Of a stretch of 64,000 bases of DNA, positions 55,201-63,129 are shown one piece after another (the stretch's first letter is position 1; every line of letters starts with the position of its first letter). The notes beneath the pieces are model-generated. The model made no database searches and was not told where the DNA came from. It saw only the letters and a list, made by a program, of their open reading frames with translations. This stretch comes from Halomonas caseinilytica (GTDB lineage: Bacteria > Pseudomonadota > Gammaproteobacteria > Pseudomonadales > Halomonadaceae), in assembly GCF_001662305.1 (NCBI RefSeq), contig NZ_BDEP01000017.1, forward strand, positions 186,001 through 250,000, read 5' to 3'. The position numbers and the translations under genes were made by a program.

Positions 55201-57111
55201 TCATTCCATGCGAGCCTGCCCCGAGGCACCGACATCGTGTTGCCGCATGGCGTCGTGGACCGACTCAAGGCTCGCCGGATCATCGATGGTCGAGGGAACG
55301 CCGTACGCTTGGCCATCGGCGATGTTGCGCAACAGCTTGCGCAGGATCTTACCGGATCGCGTCTTCGGCAGCCGATCGACCACCAGCACCTGACGAAAGC
55401 AGGCGATCGGCCCGATCCATTGCCGTACTCGCTCAATCAGCTCAACCTCGAGCGAGGCCTCGTCGCCGGTGAAGCCATCCTTGAGAATGACCAGGCCTAC
55501 CGGCACTTGCCCCTTGAGTGCATCCTGGATACCGATCACCGCACACTCGGCCACTGCGGGATGCGCGCCGACCACCTCCTCCATCTCGCCGGTAGACAAG
55601 CGGTGCCCTGCCACATTGATCACGTCATCGGTGCGCCCCATGATGAATACATAGCCCTCTTCATCGACATAACCGCCATCGCCGGTCAGGTAATAGCCAG
55701 GGAAGGCAGCCATGTAGGCCGAATGGAAGCGTTCGGTGTCCCGCCATATGCCACTCAGGCAACCGGGCGGCATGGGCTCCTTGATCACCACGGCACCCTG
55801 TTCCTGAGCCACGGCACGACGCCCTTCGCGATCCAGCACCTGGACATCGAATCCCGGCACGGGGACTGTCGCCGAGCCAGCCTTGATCGGCATCGGCTCC
55901 AGCCCGAGGAGATTCGCGGCCACCGGCCAGCCGGTCTCGGTCTGCCACCAGTGATCGATGACCGGCACATCGAGTCTCTCCTGCAGCCAATGGAACGTCG
56001 GCGGGTCCAGACGCTCCCCGGCAAGGAACAATGACGCCAGGCATGACAGATCATATCGGGAGAGCCATTCGCCCTCCGGGTCCTCCTTCTTGATGGCCCG
56101 GAAAGCGGTCGGCGCGGTAAAGAAACTCTTCACCCGATAGTCGGCGATCAGTCGCCAGAAGGCTCCCGCATCCGGCGTGCGAACCGGCTTGCCTTCGTAC
56201 ACCACAGTGGTGCAGCCCCTCAGCAAAGGGGCATAGACGATGTAGGAATGGCCAACCACCCAGCCGACATCCGACGCCGAGAAGAAGACCTCTCCCGGCG
56301 CCATGTCATAGATCTTCTCCATCGAATAATGCAACGCCACACCATAGCCGCCGGTATCGCGCACCACGCCCTTGGGTCGGCCCGTAGTGCCGGAGGTATA
56401 GAGGATATAAAGGGGATCGGTAGCCTTGACCGGCACGCACGGCGCCGGTTCGGCCGCCGCCTCGAGGGTTGCCCAGTCGTGATCCCCTGCACCGAGTTCA
56501 GCTTCATGCCGCTCGCGTTGCAGCACCACACAGGCGGCCGGCTGATGCGCGCTGCGCGCCAGCGCCTCATCGACGATGGGCTTGTAGGGAACGACCCGGT
56601 CGATCTCCACACCGCAGGAAGCCGTCACGACGACCCGTGGCTCGGCATCCTCGATCCGAACCGCCAGCTCATGGGGTGCAAAACCCCCGAAGACCACCGA
56701 ATGCACGGCACCGAGACGAGCGCAGGCCATCATGGCAACCAAGGCTTCGGGCACCATCGGCATGTAGATCACTACTCGGTCGCCATATTTCACGCCCAGC
56801 TCGCGCAATGCACCGGCGAAGCGCGCCACGCGATCCAGCAGCTGGCCATAACTCAGGGTTCGCTTCTGCCCGGTGACCGGCGAATCCCAATGAATGGCGG
56901 CCAGCTCGCCTCGCCCCTGCTCGACATGGTGGTCCAGAGCGGCGTGGCAGAGATTGAGTTCACCGTCCTCGTACCAGCGCGCATGCCCCTGGTCATCGTA
57001 ACGCAGAATGGTTTGCGGAGGCGTGAACCAGGGCAGACGCCCGGCCTGCTCGGCCCAGAAGAGCTCGGGGGACTCAATGGAACGCAGAAACTCGTCTTGA
57101 TAGCGGGACAT
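55201..57111 (-). CDS. prpE: Propionyl-CoA synthetase (AMP-forming)
   Basis: AMP-forming acyl-CoA synthetase of 636 aa (Salmonella PrpE 628). Motifs: adenylation P-loop LYILYTSGTTGRPKG, PrpE-typical RDTGGYGVALHYSM and FFSASDVGWVVGHSYIVYAPLL, DHWWQTETGWP, MGRTDDVINVAGHRLSTGEMEE, and the acylatable lysine in LPKTRSGK (Lys588). It activates propionate (and acetate or 3-hydroxypropionate to a lesser degree). The Lys588 motif is the target of Pat-type acetyltransferases. It stands alone, without prpBCD. Confidence 0.92.
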   Translation of the reverse strand: MSRYQDEFLRSIESPELFWAEQAGRLPWFTPPQTILRYDDQGHARWYEDGELNLCHAALDHHVEQGRGELAAIHWDSPVTGQKRTLSYGQLLDRVARFAGALRELGVKYGDRVVIYMPMVPEALVAMMACARLGAVHSVVFGGFAPHELAVRIEDAEPRVVVTASCGVEIDRVVPYKPIVDEALARSAHQPAACVVLQRERHEAELGAGDHDWATLEAAAEPAPCVPVKATDPLYILYTSGTTGRPKGVVRDTGGYGVALHYSMEKIYDMAPGEVFFSASDVGWVVGHSYIVYAPLLRGCTTVVYEGKPVRTPDAGAFWRLIADYRVKSFFTAPTAFRAIKKEDPEGEWLSRYDLSCLASLFLAGERLDPPTFHWLQERLDVPVIDHWWQTETGWPVAANLLGLEPMPIKAGSATVPVPGFDVQVLDREGRRAVAQEQGAVVIKEPMPPGCLSGIWRDTERFHSAYMAAFPGYYLTGDGGYVDEEGYVFIMGRTDDVINVAGHRLSTGEMEEVVGAHPAVAECAVIGIQDALKGQVPVGLVILKDGFTGDEASLEVELIERVRQWIGPIACFRQVLVVDRLPKTRSGKILRKLLRNIADGQAYGVPSTIDDPASLESVHDAMRQHDVGASGQARME

Positions 57112-57512
57112 TCGACATCACCTCGCATCGGAGCGGTTCGCTTCGGGACCCTTCATATCGAACAGTGCTGTTCGCGTTGTTCACATGATTGTTGACACCC
57201 TAGACCACCCCTGGGCCGAAAAACCTCCGACCATTGGCTAGACTTCGACAAAAGAACGAAACCCGTTCGAAGCATTGTCGACAAGCAGGAGAACCCCGGA
57301 CTCGTACACGCTGATTCAGCCATTGAGTCAGCGTTGAATCGCGGGTGGTCAGCCCGGTGGGCTATAGTGATGAAAGATTGTTGAGTAATGCCTGAATCAG
57401 AGAACCGAGGTGACAATGGCATCCGGTGGAGGGCTGCCGAAGGACCCATCAAGACCCGGTGACCGGCGAGGGAAAGTGCGGCATTGGGCTCGCTAGCTCA
57501 AGGGGGCACATC
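57112..57512. promoter_or_regulatory. 401-base region between prpE and arsR-family gene
   Basis: This divergent spacer has no long gene. It contains nested dyads: TCGACAA (57245-57251) with TTGTCGA (57275-57281), and inside it GAACG (57254-57258) with CGTTC (57264-57268). Another stem is CGCTGA/TCAGCG (57309-57333). A TATAGT -10-like element lies at 57363. A 26-codon frame (57416-57496) precedes the ArsR gene. The dyads may be operators for the ArsR protein. Confidence 0.45.
57416..57496 (+). CDS. Putative 26-aa leader peptide upstream of arsR-family gene
   Basis: Short frame of 26 codons (MASGGGLPKDPSRPGDRR...) ending 16 bases before the ArsR ATG, with a good CGAGGTGAC ribosome site just upstream of its ATG. 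It is rich in Gly, Pro, Arg and Lys. It may be a leader or coupling peptide, or a chance frame. No family recognised. Confidence 0.3.
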   Translation: MASGGGLPKDPSRPGDRRGKVRHWAR

Positions 57513-57830
57513 ATGACCAACGCTCAGCGCCAGGCCAAGCGCCTGCTGGATGGAGGCGACACGGTCGTCGACCAGGCAAGCGCGCTACTCAAGGCGATGG
57601 CCAACGACAATCGCCTGCGGATCCTCTGCTTGCTGGCCGGGGCGGAACTTTCCGTGACCGAGCTCAACCAGCGACTCGCCCTCAGTCAGTCCGCCCTGTC
57701 TCAACACCTCGCCATACTTCGCCGGGAGGAACTGGTCGCGACCCGGCGCGCCTCCCAGACGATCTACTATTCCCTGCAGGGCGAGCGCGCCAATACGCTC
57801 ATCGAGGCACTCGGCAAGCTGAAGCTGTGA
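57513..57830 (+). CDS. ArsR-family transcriptional regulator
   Basis: Regulator of 105 aa with a winged HTH over residues 24-95: ALLKAMANDNRLRILCLLAGAELSVTELNQRLALSQSALSQHLAILRREELVATRRASQTIYYSL. It lacks the ELCVCD metal motif of ArsR and has only one Cys, so it is more likely of the BigR/redox or other non-metal type. The ATG at 57513 follows AAGGGGG. Convergent with sohB; possible targets are itself and the upstream divergent prpE. Confidence 0.85.
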   Translation: MTNAQRQAKRLLDGGDTVVDQASALLKAMANDNRLRILCLLAGAELSVTELNQRLALSQSALSQHLAILRREELVATRRASQTIYYSLQGERANTLIEALGKLKL

Positions 57831-57843
57831 CGCTGGCGCGATC

Positions 57844-58881
57844 TCAACGCTTCTGCCAACGGCTGGCATCGAGCGCTTCCAAACCACGCTCGACACTGCG
57901 CTCGATGCCGTGCGATACCGAAAGCCCCAGACGCTCGGCGAGTCCGCGTCGCTGCTGAATGCTAAGGGCAATGACCTTGGCATCCTTCATGCGCTCGGCA
58001 AGATACGCCTCGCTGGTGCCAATCTCGTCGACCAGCCCCCTGGACAGTGCCTCCGTGCCATGCCAGGCCTCGCCGGTGGCCACTGCCTCGATATCCAGGT
58101 CAGGACGGCGCTCGGCGACATAACGCTTGAACAGGTCATGCACCGTATTCAGCTCGGCCAGGAATTTCTCCCGACCTTCCTCGGTATTTTCACCGAACAC
58201 TGTCAAGGTCCGCTTGTACTGCCCCGCGGTGAGAACATCCACATCGATGTCATGGCGTTTGAGCAGGCGATGAACATTCGGCAGCTGAGCCACCACGCCA
58301 ATCGAGCCCAGCACGGCAAAGGGCGCCGCGCGCAATCGATCGGCACAGCAGGCCATCAGATAGCCTCCGCTGGCCGCCACCTTGTCGACACATACCGTGG
58401 TGGAGAGACCCGCCTGACGTAGCCGATCCATCTCGGCGGCGGCATGACCATAGGCGTGGACCAGCCCGCCCGGCGACTCCAGGCGCACCACCACTTCGTC
58501 GCCTTCGCTCGAGGCATCCAGCACGGCCGTGATTTCCTCGGCCAGCTTGCCGGTACCACTGGCCTTGAGATCGCCATGAAAGTCCAGTACCCAGACCGTC
58601 GACCGAGCCGATTCATCGGCATCGCCTTTCTTGCCCCGCGTCTTGTCGTCTCGACGGAATGCCTTGGTCATTCGCTTGCGTGCCGCCGGCTCGCTGGCGG
58701 CCAGACGCAGGCGTCGCAACCGACGTCGACGCCTGGCATTGAGCTCCTCCAGCTTGATCTGGCTGCGCTCACCGCCTCCGGAGCGCGACCTCGCCACGAC
58801 CACCATCACCAAGGCAATGAGCACCACCACCACCAGCAACTGAGCCAGGAACATGCCGAGCTCACCAAACCATTCGTTCAC
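57844..58881 (-). CDS. sohB: Inner-membrane peptidase SohB (signal peptide peptidase family)
   Basis: S49 serine peptidase of 345 aa (E. coli SohB 349). One N-terminal TM helix (about 10-32) is followed by a very basic stretch (ARRRRRLRRLRL) and the periplasmic SohB_N/peptidase S49 domains. The Ser-Lys dyad is in VLGSIGVVAQLPN and GQYKRTLTVFGENT. The start is a GTG at 58881 with AGAGGAG 7 bases upstream; another GTG at 58911 lacks a site. It degrades membrane or periplasmic peptides. Divergent from the SCP2 gene. Confidence 0.9.
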   Translation of the reverse strand: MNEWFGELGMFLAQLLVVVVLIALVMVVVARSRSGGGERSQIKLEELNARRRRRLRRLRLAASEPAARKRMTKAFRRDDKTRGKKGDADESARSTVWVLDFHGDLKASGTGKLAEEITAVLDASSEGDEVVVRLESPGGLVHAYGHAAAEMDRLRQAGLSTTVCVDKVAASGGYLMACCADRLRAAPFAVLGSIGVVAQLPNVHRLLKRHDIDVDVLTAGQYKRTLTVFGENTEEGREKFLAELNTVHDLFKRYVAERRPDLDIEAVATGEAWHGTEALSRGLVDEIGTSEAYLAERMKDAKVIALSIQQRRGLAERLGLSVSHGIERSVERGLEALDASRWQKR

Positions 58882-58950
58882 GATACGACTCCTCTGCGCG
58901 TTTCGACTCACATGCTGACGTCAGTGTACCGATGGAACAAGCTAGCTTGA

Positions 58951-58968
58951 TTAAAACAGTCGTTTTAA
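58951..58968. promoter_or_regulatory. PsrA/TetR-like operator candidate
   Basis: TTAAAAC (58951-58957), AGTC, GTTTTAA (58962-58968) form a perfect 7-bp palindrome in the only AT-rich part of the sohB-SCP2 spacer. The core AAAC-N4-GTTT resembles the motif bound by PsrA, the fatty-acid-responsive TetR regulator of pseudomonads. It lies 48 bases before the SCP2 ATG. Confidence 0.45.
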
Positions 58969-59015
58969 ATACGCTTGACCCACCTTCCACCACAATGCGA
59001 CACGGGAACCTTGCC

Positions 59016-59321
59016 ATGTCCACTTTCGACAAGCTCCATGCCCGTTTCGATGCCCAAGCTGCCCAGGGCATGAACGACATCTTCCAGTTTCACTTCAGCG
59101 ATGCCGAGGATCACTATCTCAAGATCCAGAATGGTGAGCTGGAGATCTGCGCCGGCGAACACGACGACCCGTCGGTCAGCCTGAGCCTGAGTACCGAGAC
59201 CCTGAAAGGCATCATGTCCGGAGAGATCAATGGCATGACCGCCTTCATGACCGGCAAGTTGAAGGCCGCCGGCAACGTCATGCTGGCCACCAAGCTGACC
59301 AGCCTGTTTCCCGCCGATTGA
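59016..59321 (+). CDS. SCP2 sterol-carrier-like domain protein
   Basis: Single-domain SCP2 protein of 101 aa. The fold is recognisable: FQFHFSDAEDHYLKIQNGELEICAGEHDDPSVSLSLSTETLKGIMSGEINGMTAFMTGKLKAAGNVMLATKL. SCP2 proteins bind fatty acids or other lipids in a hydrophobic tunnel; UbiT/UbiJ are distant relatives in ubiquinone synthesis. The ATG at 59016 was chosen since homology begins at MSTFDKLHARF. A palindromic PsrA-like site lies upstream. Confidence 0.85.
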   Translation: MSTFDKLHARFDAQAAQGMNDIFQFHFSDAEDHYLKIQNGELEICAGEHDDPSVSLSLSTETLKGIMSGEINGMTAFMTGKLKAAGNVMLATKLTSLFPAD

Positions 59322-59349
59322 AAACGAAGCCGATCACTGGCTTCCGGCG

Positions 59350-60126
59350 CTATTGGCCCCTGGCCCCTACCTCGGCGAGGTGCGTGTCGATCAAGGCGCG
59401 AGAGATGGAATATACCGGCGGCAGCTTGGGCAATTGCCTGGGCGTGAACCAGGCGGCATCGCTGATTTCCACGCCATCGATACGGATTCGCCGACTGGCG
59501 GCCTCGGCAAAGTAACCAAGCATCAGGGAGTGCGGGAAGGGCCAAGCCTGGCTCTGGAAATAGCGCAGCCGGCCCAGCGCCACGCCGACCTCTTCCTCGA
59601 CTTCGCGACGCACCGCCTCCTCGGCGGACTCACCGGGCTCGATAAAGCCCGCCAGGGTCGAATAGCGACCGGCAGGAAAACGTGGACTACGCGCCAGCAA
59701 CATCGATTCCCCATGGGTCACCAGGGTAATGATGCACGGCGAGATACGCGGATAATTGCGCTGGCCGCACTGTGCACACTGCATGGCGAACTCGCTGTCG
59801 AGCCGCGTGGCCGGCGCGCCGCAGCGGCCGCAAAACCGATGGTTGCGCAGCCAGGCCCCCACCTGAAGCGCCGTGGAGACCAGCGGAAACCAGTCGCCCG
59901 GCAGGCTCGCCAGCCAATCCCTTCCGTCAAGCCAGTCGCAGCCGGCCTGTTCTTCCAACGACAGGCCCACCGGTTCGCCACCCCACCAGCACAGCGGCTG
60001 CACGCCGGCCTGCCAGCGACTCGGCGCCTGCAGGGGCCCGCCATCCTCACCAGGCGCGATGCGTCCCTCGGCGAGCCGAATCAGACGCCCCGCCGTTGCA
60101 TCATGGGGCAGCTCGCGCTTCAGCAT
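59350..60126 (-). CDS. nudC: NADH pyrophosphatase NudC
   Basis: Nudix enzyme of 258 aa that cleaves NAD(H) and removes NAD caps from RNA. An N-terminal NUDIX-like domain is followed by a zinc ribbon with two CxxC pairs (FCGRCGAP and QCAQCGQ). The Nudix box is GFIEPGESAEEAVRREVEEEVG, and the SQAWPFPHSLM motif typical of NudC (SQPWPFP) follows. The ATG at 60126 overlaps the dnaQ TGA by one base (TGATG) and has GGGAGG upstream, so it is coupled to dnaQ. Confidence 0.95.
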   Translation of the reverse strand: MLKRELPHDATAGRLIRLAEGRIAPGEDGGPLQAPSRWQAGVQPLCWWGGEPVGLSLEEQAGCDWLDGRDWLASLPGDWFPLVSTALQVGAWLRNHRFCGRCGAPATRLDSEFAMQCAQCGQRNYPRISPCIITLVTHGESMLLARSPRFPAGRYSTLAGFIEPGESAEEAVRREVEEEVGVALGRLRYFQSQAWPFPHSLMLGYFAEAASRRIRIDGVEISDAAWFTPRQLPKLPPVYSISRALIDTHLAEVGARGQ

Positions 60127-60893
60127 CAGCTTCCCTCCCGGGAAGCGCCCGGCCATCCTTCCAGGCCGTCCCATCGACACTGCCCCGAGGCTTCTCGAAT
60201 GCTGGCCAGCTTGTCACGATGCGCCTGCCATTCGGCCTCGTCCGGCTGCCGGACACTCAACTGACCCGGCGCCAACGAGAGGCGTCGAATCATCAGGCCG
60301 CCACTGTTGTCGGTCTGCCCCGTGTCATCACTGGCGGAGGCATCCAGTGACAACGCCGTCTGCCCGCCGGTCATCGCCAGGTAGACATCAGCAAGAATCT
60401 CGGCGTCCAGCAAGGCGCCGTGAAGCACGCGATGGCTGTTCTGGATATCGTAGCGCTTGCAGAGCGCGTCCAGGTTGTTGCGCTGCCCGGGATGCTTGTC
60501 GCGAGCCAGTTGCAACGTATCCAGGATACGGCAGTGCTCGGCCACCGGCCCCAACACCGGCTCGCCACGTGCCTTGTTGAGCATGGCAAGCTCGTGATCG
60601 ATGAAACCGACATCGAAGGGAGCGTTATGGATGACCAGCTCGGCGCCCTCGATGAAGGCCCAGAAGGCATCCGCCACGTCGGCGAAGACTGGCTCGTCGG
60701 CAACCTTCTCATTGGTGATGCCGTGGACTTCCACGGCCTCGGCCTCGATGTCGCGCTCCGGGTTGATGTACTGATGATAGGTGTTACCGGTCAATCGTCG
60801 ATTGACCATCTCCACCGCACCGATCTCGATCAGTCGATGTCCCTCGCGTGGATCGATGCCGGTGGTCTCGGTATCCAGAATGATCTGACGCAT
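60126..60893 (-). CDS. dnaQ: DNA polymerase III epsilon subunit (3'-5' proofreading exonuclease)
   Basis: DEDDh exonuclease of 255 aa that proofreads replication. Exo I: ILDTETTGIDP; Exo II: VIHNAPFDVGFIDHEL; Exo III: HGALLDAEILADVYL. The C-terminal region carries the alpha-subunit-binding segment. It belongs to the conserved rnhA-dnaQ neighbourhood and is followed by nudC here. rnhA ends 39 bases upstream. ATG at 60893 gives MRQIILDTETTG. Confidence 0.96.
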   Translation of the reverse strand: MRQIILDTETTGIDPREGHRLIEIGAVEMVNRRLTGNTYHQYINPERDIEAEAVEVHGITNEKVADEPVFADVADAFWAFIEGAELVIHNAPFDVGFIDHELAMLNKARGEPVLGPVAEHCRILDTLQLARDKHPGQRNNLDALCKRYDIQNSHRVLHGALLDAEILADVYLAMTGGQTALSLDASASDDTGQTDNSGGLMIRRLSLAPGQLSVRQPDEAEWQAHRDKLASIREASGQCRWDGLEGWPGASREGS

Positions 60894-60932
60894 GTGGTGT
60901 CTCGTGCTCGGCTTTCAGGGAAAGATCGACAT

Positions 60933-61403
60933 TCAGGCGTTGGCCTGCATCTCATCGATGGCCTCGTTGGCCAGGGCATCGGCACGCTCGTTGCCGGGAT
61001 GACCGCTATGCCCCTTGACCCAATGCCATTCGATGCGGTGCCGCCGGGTTTGCTCGTGCAGGTCTCGCCACAACTCGGCGTTCTTGACGGGCTTGCGCGA
61101 GGCGGTCTTCCAATCGCGCTTGATCCAGCCATGTATCCATTCGGTGATGCCACGGCGCAGATACTCCGAATCGGTCCACAGCGCGACTCGGCAAGGGCGT
61201 TTCAGGGCGCGCAGTGCCATGATGGCGGCCATCAACTCCATGCGGTTGTTGGTCGTCCTGGCCTCGGCTCCCTTGAGGGCCTTTTCATGCTCGCCGCTGA
61301 GCAGCAAGGCCCCCCAGCCACCTGGTCCCGGATTTCCCCGACATGCCCCATCGGTATAGATCGTCACATCGCTCAATGCCTCTTGGGGCGTTTCGTCATT
61401 CAC
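60933..61403 (-). CDS. rnhA: Ribonuclease HI
   Basis: RNase H fold enzyme of 156 aa that cuts RNA in RNA-DNA hybrids. Catalytic residues: Asp in [19 protein letters not shown], Glu in [13 protein letters not shown], Asp in LWTDSEYL, and Asp in [28 protein letters not shown] is the E. coli-like C-terminal motif. It overlaps the methyltransferase gene by 8 bases, so it is translated from a shared message. Confidence 0.96.
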   Translation of the reverse strand: MNDETPQEALSDVTIYTDGACRGNPGPGGWGALLLSGEHEKALKGAEARTTNNRMELMAAIMALRALKRPCRVALWTDSEYLRRGITEWIHGWIKRDWKTASRKPVKNAELWRDLHEQTRRHRIEWHWVKGHSGHPGNERADALANEAIDEMQANA

Positions 61404-62169
61404 CCTCTGTCACCCTTTCCGGTTGTGGCCCGAGCCGCGTGGCGCCCCCCACGGCGGAGCCGGGCAGCGACGGCGCAAAGGACATCCGCCCGCGCCGGGG
61501 CTGGGCCAGTTGGGAGCGGCGTCGGGCATGAATCATGTAGCAGTCGCTCAGCGGCAGATTATGCCGCCGTCCAACGGCCTCCAGCACGGCATTTCGCGCC
61601 AGCCCGCCGGGCAGACGAAAGCCGCAGTAGTCTACCCGGTGCGTCTCGAAGTCGACAAACGTCAACCAGTCGCGCAGCCGAGCCGGGCTGCGCCAGCGCC
61701 CCCGACCGGGAAAGTGGCGTCGCTGTTCGGGCCACAACCGGGCCCATCCCGCGATACCGAACGGTAACCAGCCAAACAGCACCAGATGGCCCTCGTCGGC
61801 GGTGACTCTCACGGCTTCCTGCAATACATGGTGAGGGTTCGGCAACACCTCCAGCAGATGATGCACGACCACCAGGTTCAGGCATCCATCGGGCAATGGC
61901 AGGGCATCGGGCGGGCAGACCAGGGTCGACGGCGTTTCGGCGAACGCCTCCGTCGGCGCCCAGCGCAAGGAATGATGCACCGGGCACATGTCCGTCAGTG
62001 CGGGGCCGAAGCCGAGCTCCAGGGCATGGGGACCAAACCAGCGTTCGCACAGCGGTCCGATGCAAGCCCGTTCGGCTCGCCAGATCGCCTGTCCCGGCGT
62101 ACTGGCCCAGTAACGCCGTCCTTCCTCGGCCAATCGCGCCAGGGCTATCGCTTCCCGCGAATTTGACAT
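61396..62169 (-). CDS. SAM-dependent methyltransferase (YafS-like)
   Basis: Class I methyltransferase of 257 aa. The SAM-binding region reads [14 protein letters not shown] rather than the usual GxGxG form; further motifs are [45 protein letters not shown]. In E. coli the gene yafS lies between gloB and rnhA in the same divergent layout. The substrate is unknown. ATG at 62169; divergent from gloB. Confidence 0.85.
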   Translation of the reverse strand: MSNSREAIALARLAEEGRRYWASTPGQAIWRAERACIGPLCERWFGPHALELGFGPALTDMCPVHHSLRWAPTEAFAETPSTLVCPPDALPLPDGCLNLVVVHHLLEVLPNPHHVLQEAVRVTADEGHLVLFGWLPFGIAGWARLWPEQRRHFPGRGRWRSPARLRDWLTFVDFETHRVDYCGFRLPGGLARNAVLEAVGRRHNLPLSDCYMIHARRRSQLAQPRRGRMSFAPSLPGSAVGGATRLGPQPERVTEGE

Positions 62170-62270
62170 GATCCGCTCTTCTCTCCACAGTCTACACTTT
62201 TTGCGATTTGCCCCGAGTCAGGTACCCTCGGCACCGCCGAGTCCGGCCGAGCCGCGAGGATAACGAGTCC

Positions 62271-63038
62271 ATGTTGAGCGTGACACCGATTCCAGCCTTC
62301 AGCGACAACTATATCTGGCTATTGCGTCAGGATACGAGCGACAGCGTCTGTGTAGTCGACCCCGGCGATGCCTCTCCTGTCATCGAATGGCTGGAACGCG
62401 AGGGACTGACGCTCGGCACGATTTTGATCACTCACCATCACCCCGATCATACCGGAGGGGTGTCGGAGTTGATCCAACGTTATTCGCCTCGTGTCATCGG
62501 GCCTCACAACCCCTCGATCACGGGCATCGACGAACCTGTCGGCGATGGCGATGAAATCCGGGTGATGGGCCGCTTGTTCGATGTGCTCGAACTGCCCGGC
62601 CATACCCTCGACCATATCGCCTTCTTCACCGCCGGCATACCGCCCCTGCTGTTCAGTGGCGACGTGCTGTTCAGCGCCGGCTGCGGCCGGCTGTTCGAAG
62701 GCTCTCCCGAGCAGATGCATCAGTCGCTTTCACGACTCGACAACCTGCCCGAAGAAACGCTGGTATTCGCCGCCCATGAATACACCCTGGCCAACCTGCG
62801 ATTCGCCAAAGCCGTCGAACCGGACAATAGGGACCTGGTCGAGGCCGAGCACGAATGCCTGCGCGCCAGAGAACTCGAACGTCCCACGCTACCCAGCACC
62901 CTGGGCCGTGAACGTCGCATCAATCCTTTCCTGCGCTGTGACAAGGAAGGGGTGCGCCGGAGCGCATCGGAGCACGGCAGCACCGACACCGAGCTGGCAA
63001 CCTTCACCACCCTGCGCGCCTGGAAAGATTCCTTCTGA
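62271..63038 (+). CDS. gloB: Hydroxyacylglutathione hydrolase (glyoxalase II)
   Basis: Metallo-beta-lactamase-fold enzyme of 255 aa that hydrolyses S-D-lactoylglutathione to lactate and glutathione, the second step of methylglyoxal detoxification. Zinc motif THHHPDHTGG (about 55-64), other ligands in LPGHTLDHIAFF, FSGDVLFSAGCGR and AAHEYTLANLRFA. HAGH_C follows with NPFLRC. ATG 62271 gives MLSVTPIPAFSDNYIW, the family N-terminus. It is followed by mltD as in E. coli. Confidence 0.95.
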   Translation: MLSVTPIPAFSDNYIWLLRQDTSDSVCVVDPGDASPVIEWLEREGLTLGTILITHHHPDHTGGVSELIQRYSPRVIGPHNPSITGIDEPVGDGDEIRVMGRLFDVLELPGHTLDHIAFFTAGIPPLLFSGDVLFSAGCGRLFEGSPEQMHQSLSRLDNLPEETLVFAAHEYTLANLRFAKAVEPDNRDLVEAEHECLRARELERPTLPSTLGRERRINPFLRCDKEGVRRSASEHGSTDTELATFTTLRAWKDSF

Positions 63039-63054
63039 CACCCTCTTTGGAAAC

Positions 63055-63070
63055 GCCCTTTGAAAAGGGC
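63055..63070 (+). terminator. Weak hairpin after gloB
   Basis: GCCCTT (63055-63060), loop TGAA, AAGGGC (63065-63070): a 6-bp stem in the 91-base gloB-mltD gap. No T-run. Confidence 0.3.
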
Positions 63071-63129
63071 CGCTGGACGACCGGCTCGGCGCTCTGTGTG
63101 CCAAGCCCCGGCGCCCCGGAGACCCTTGC

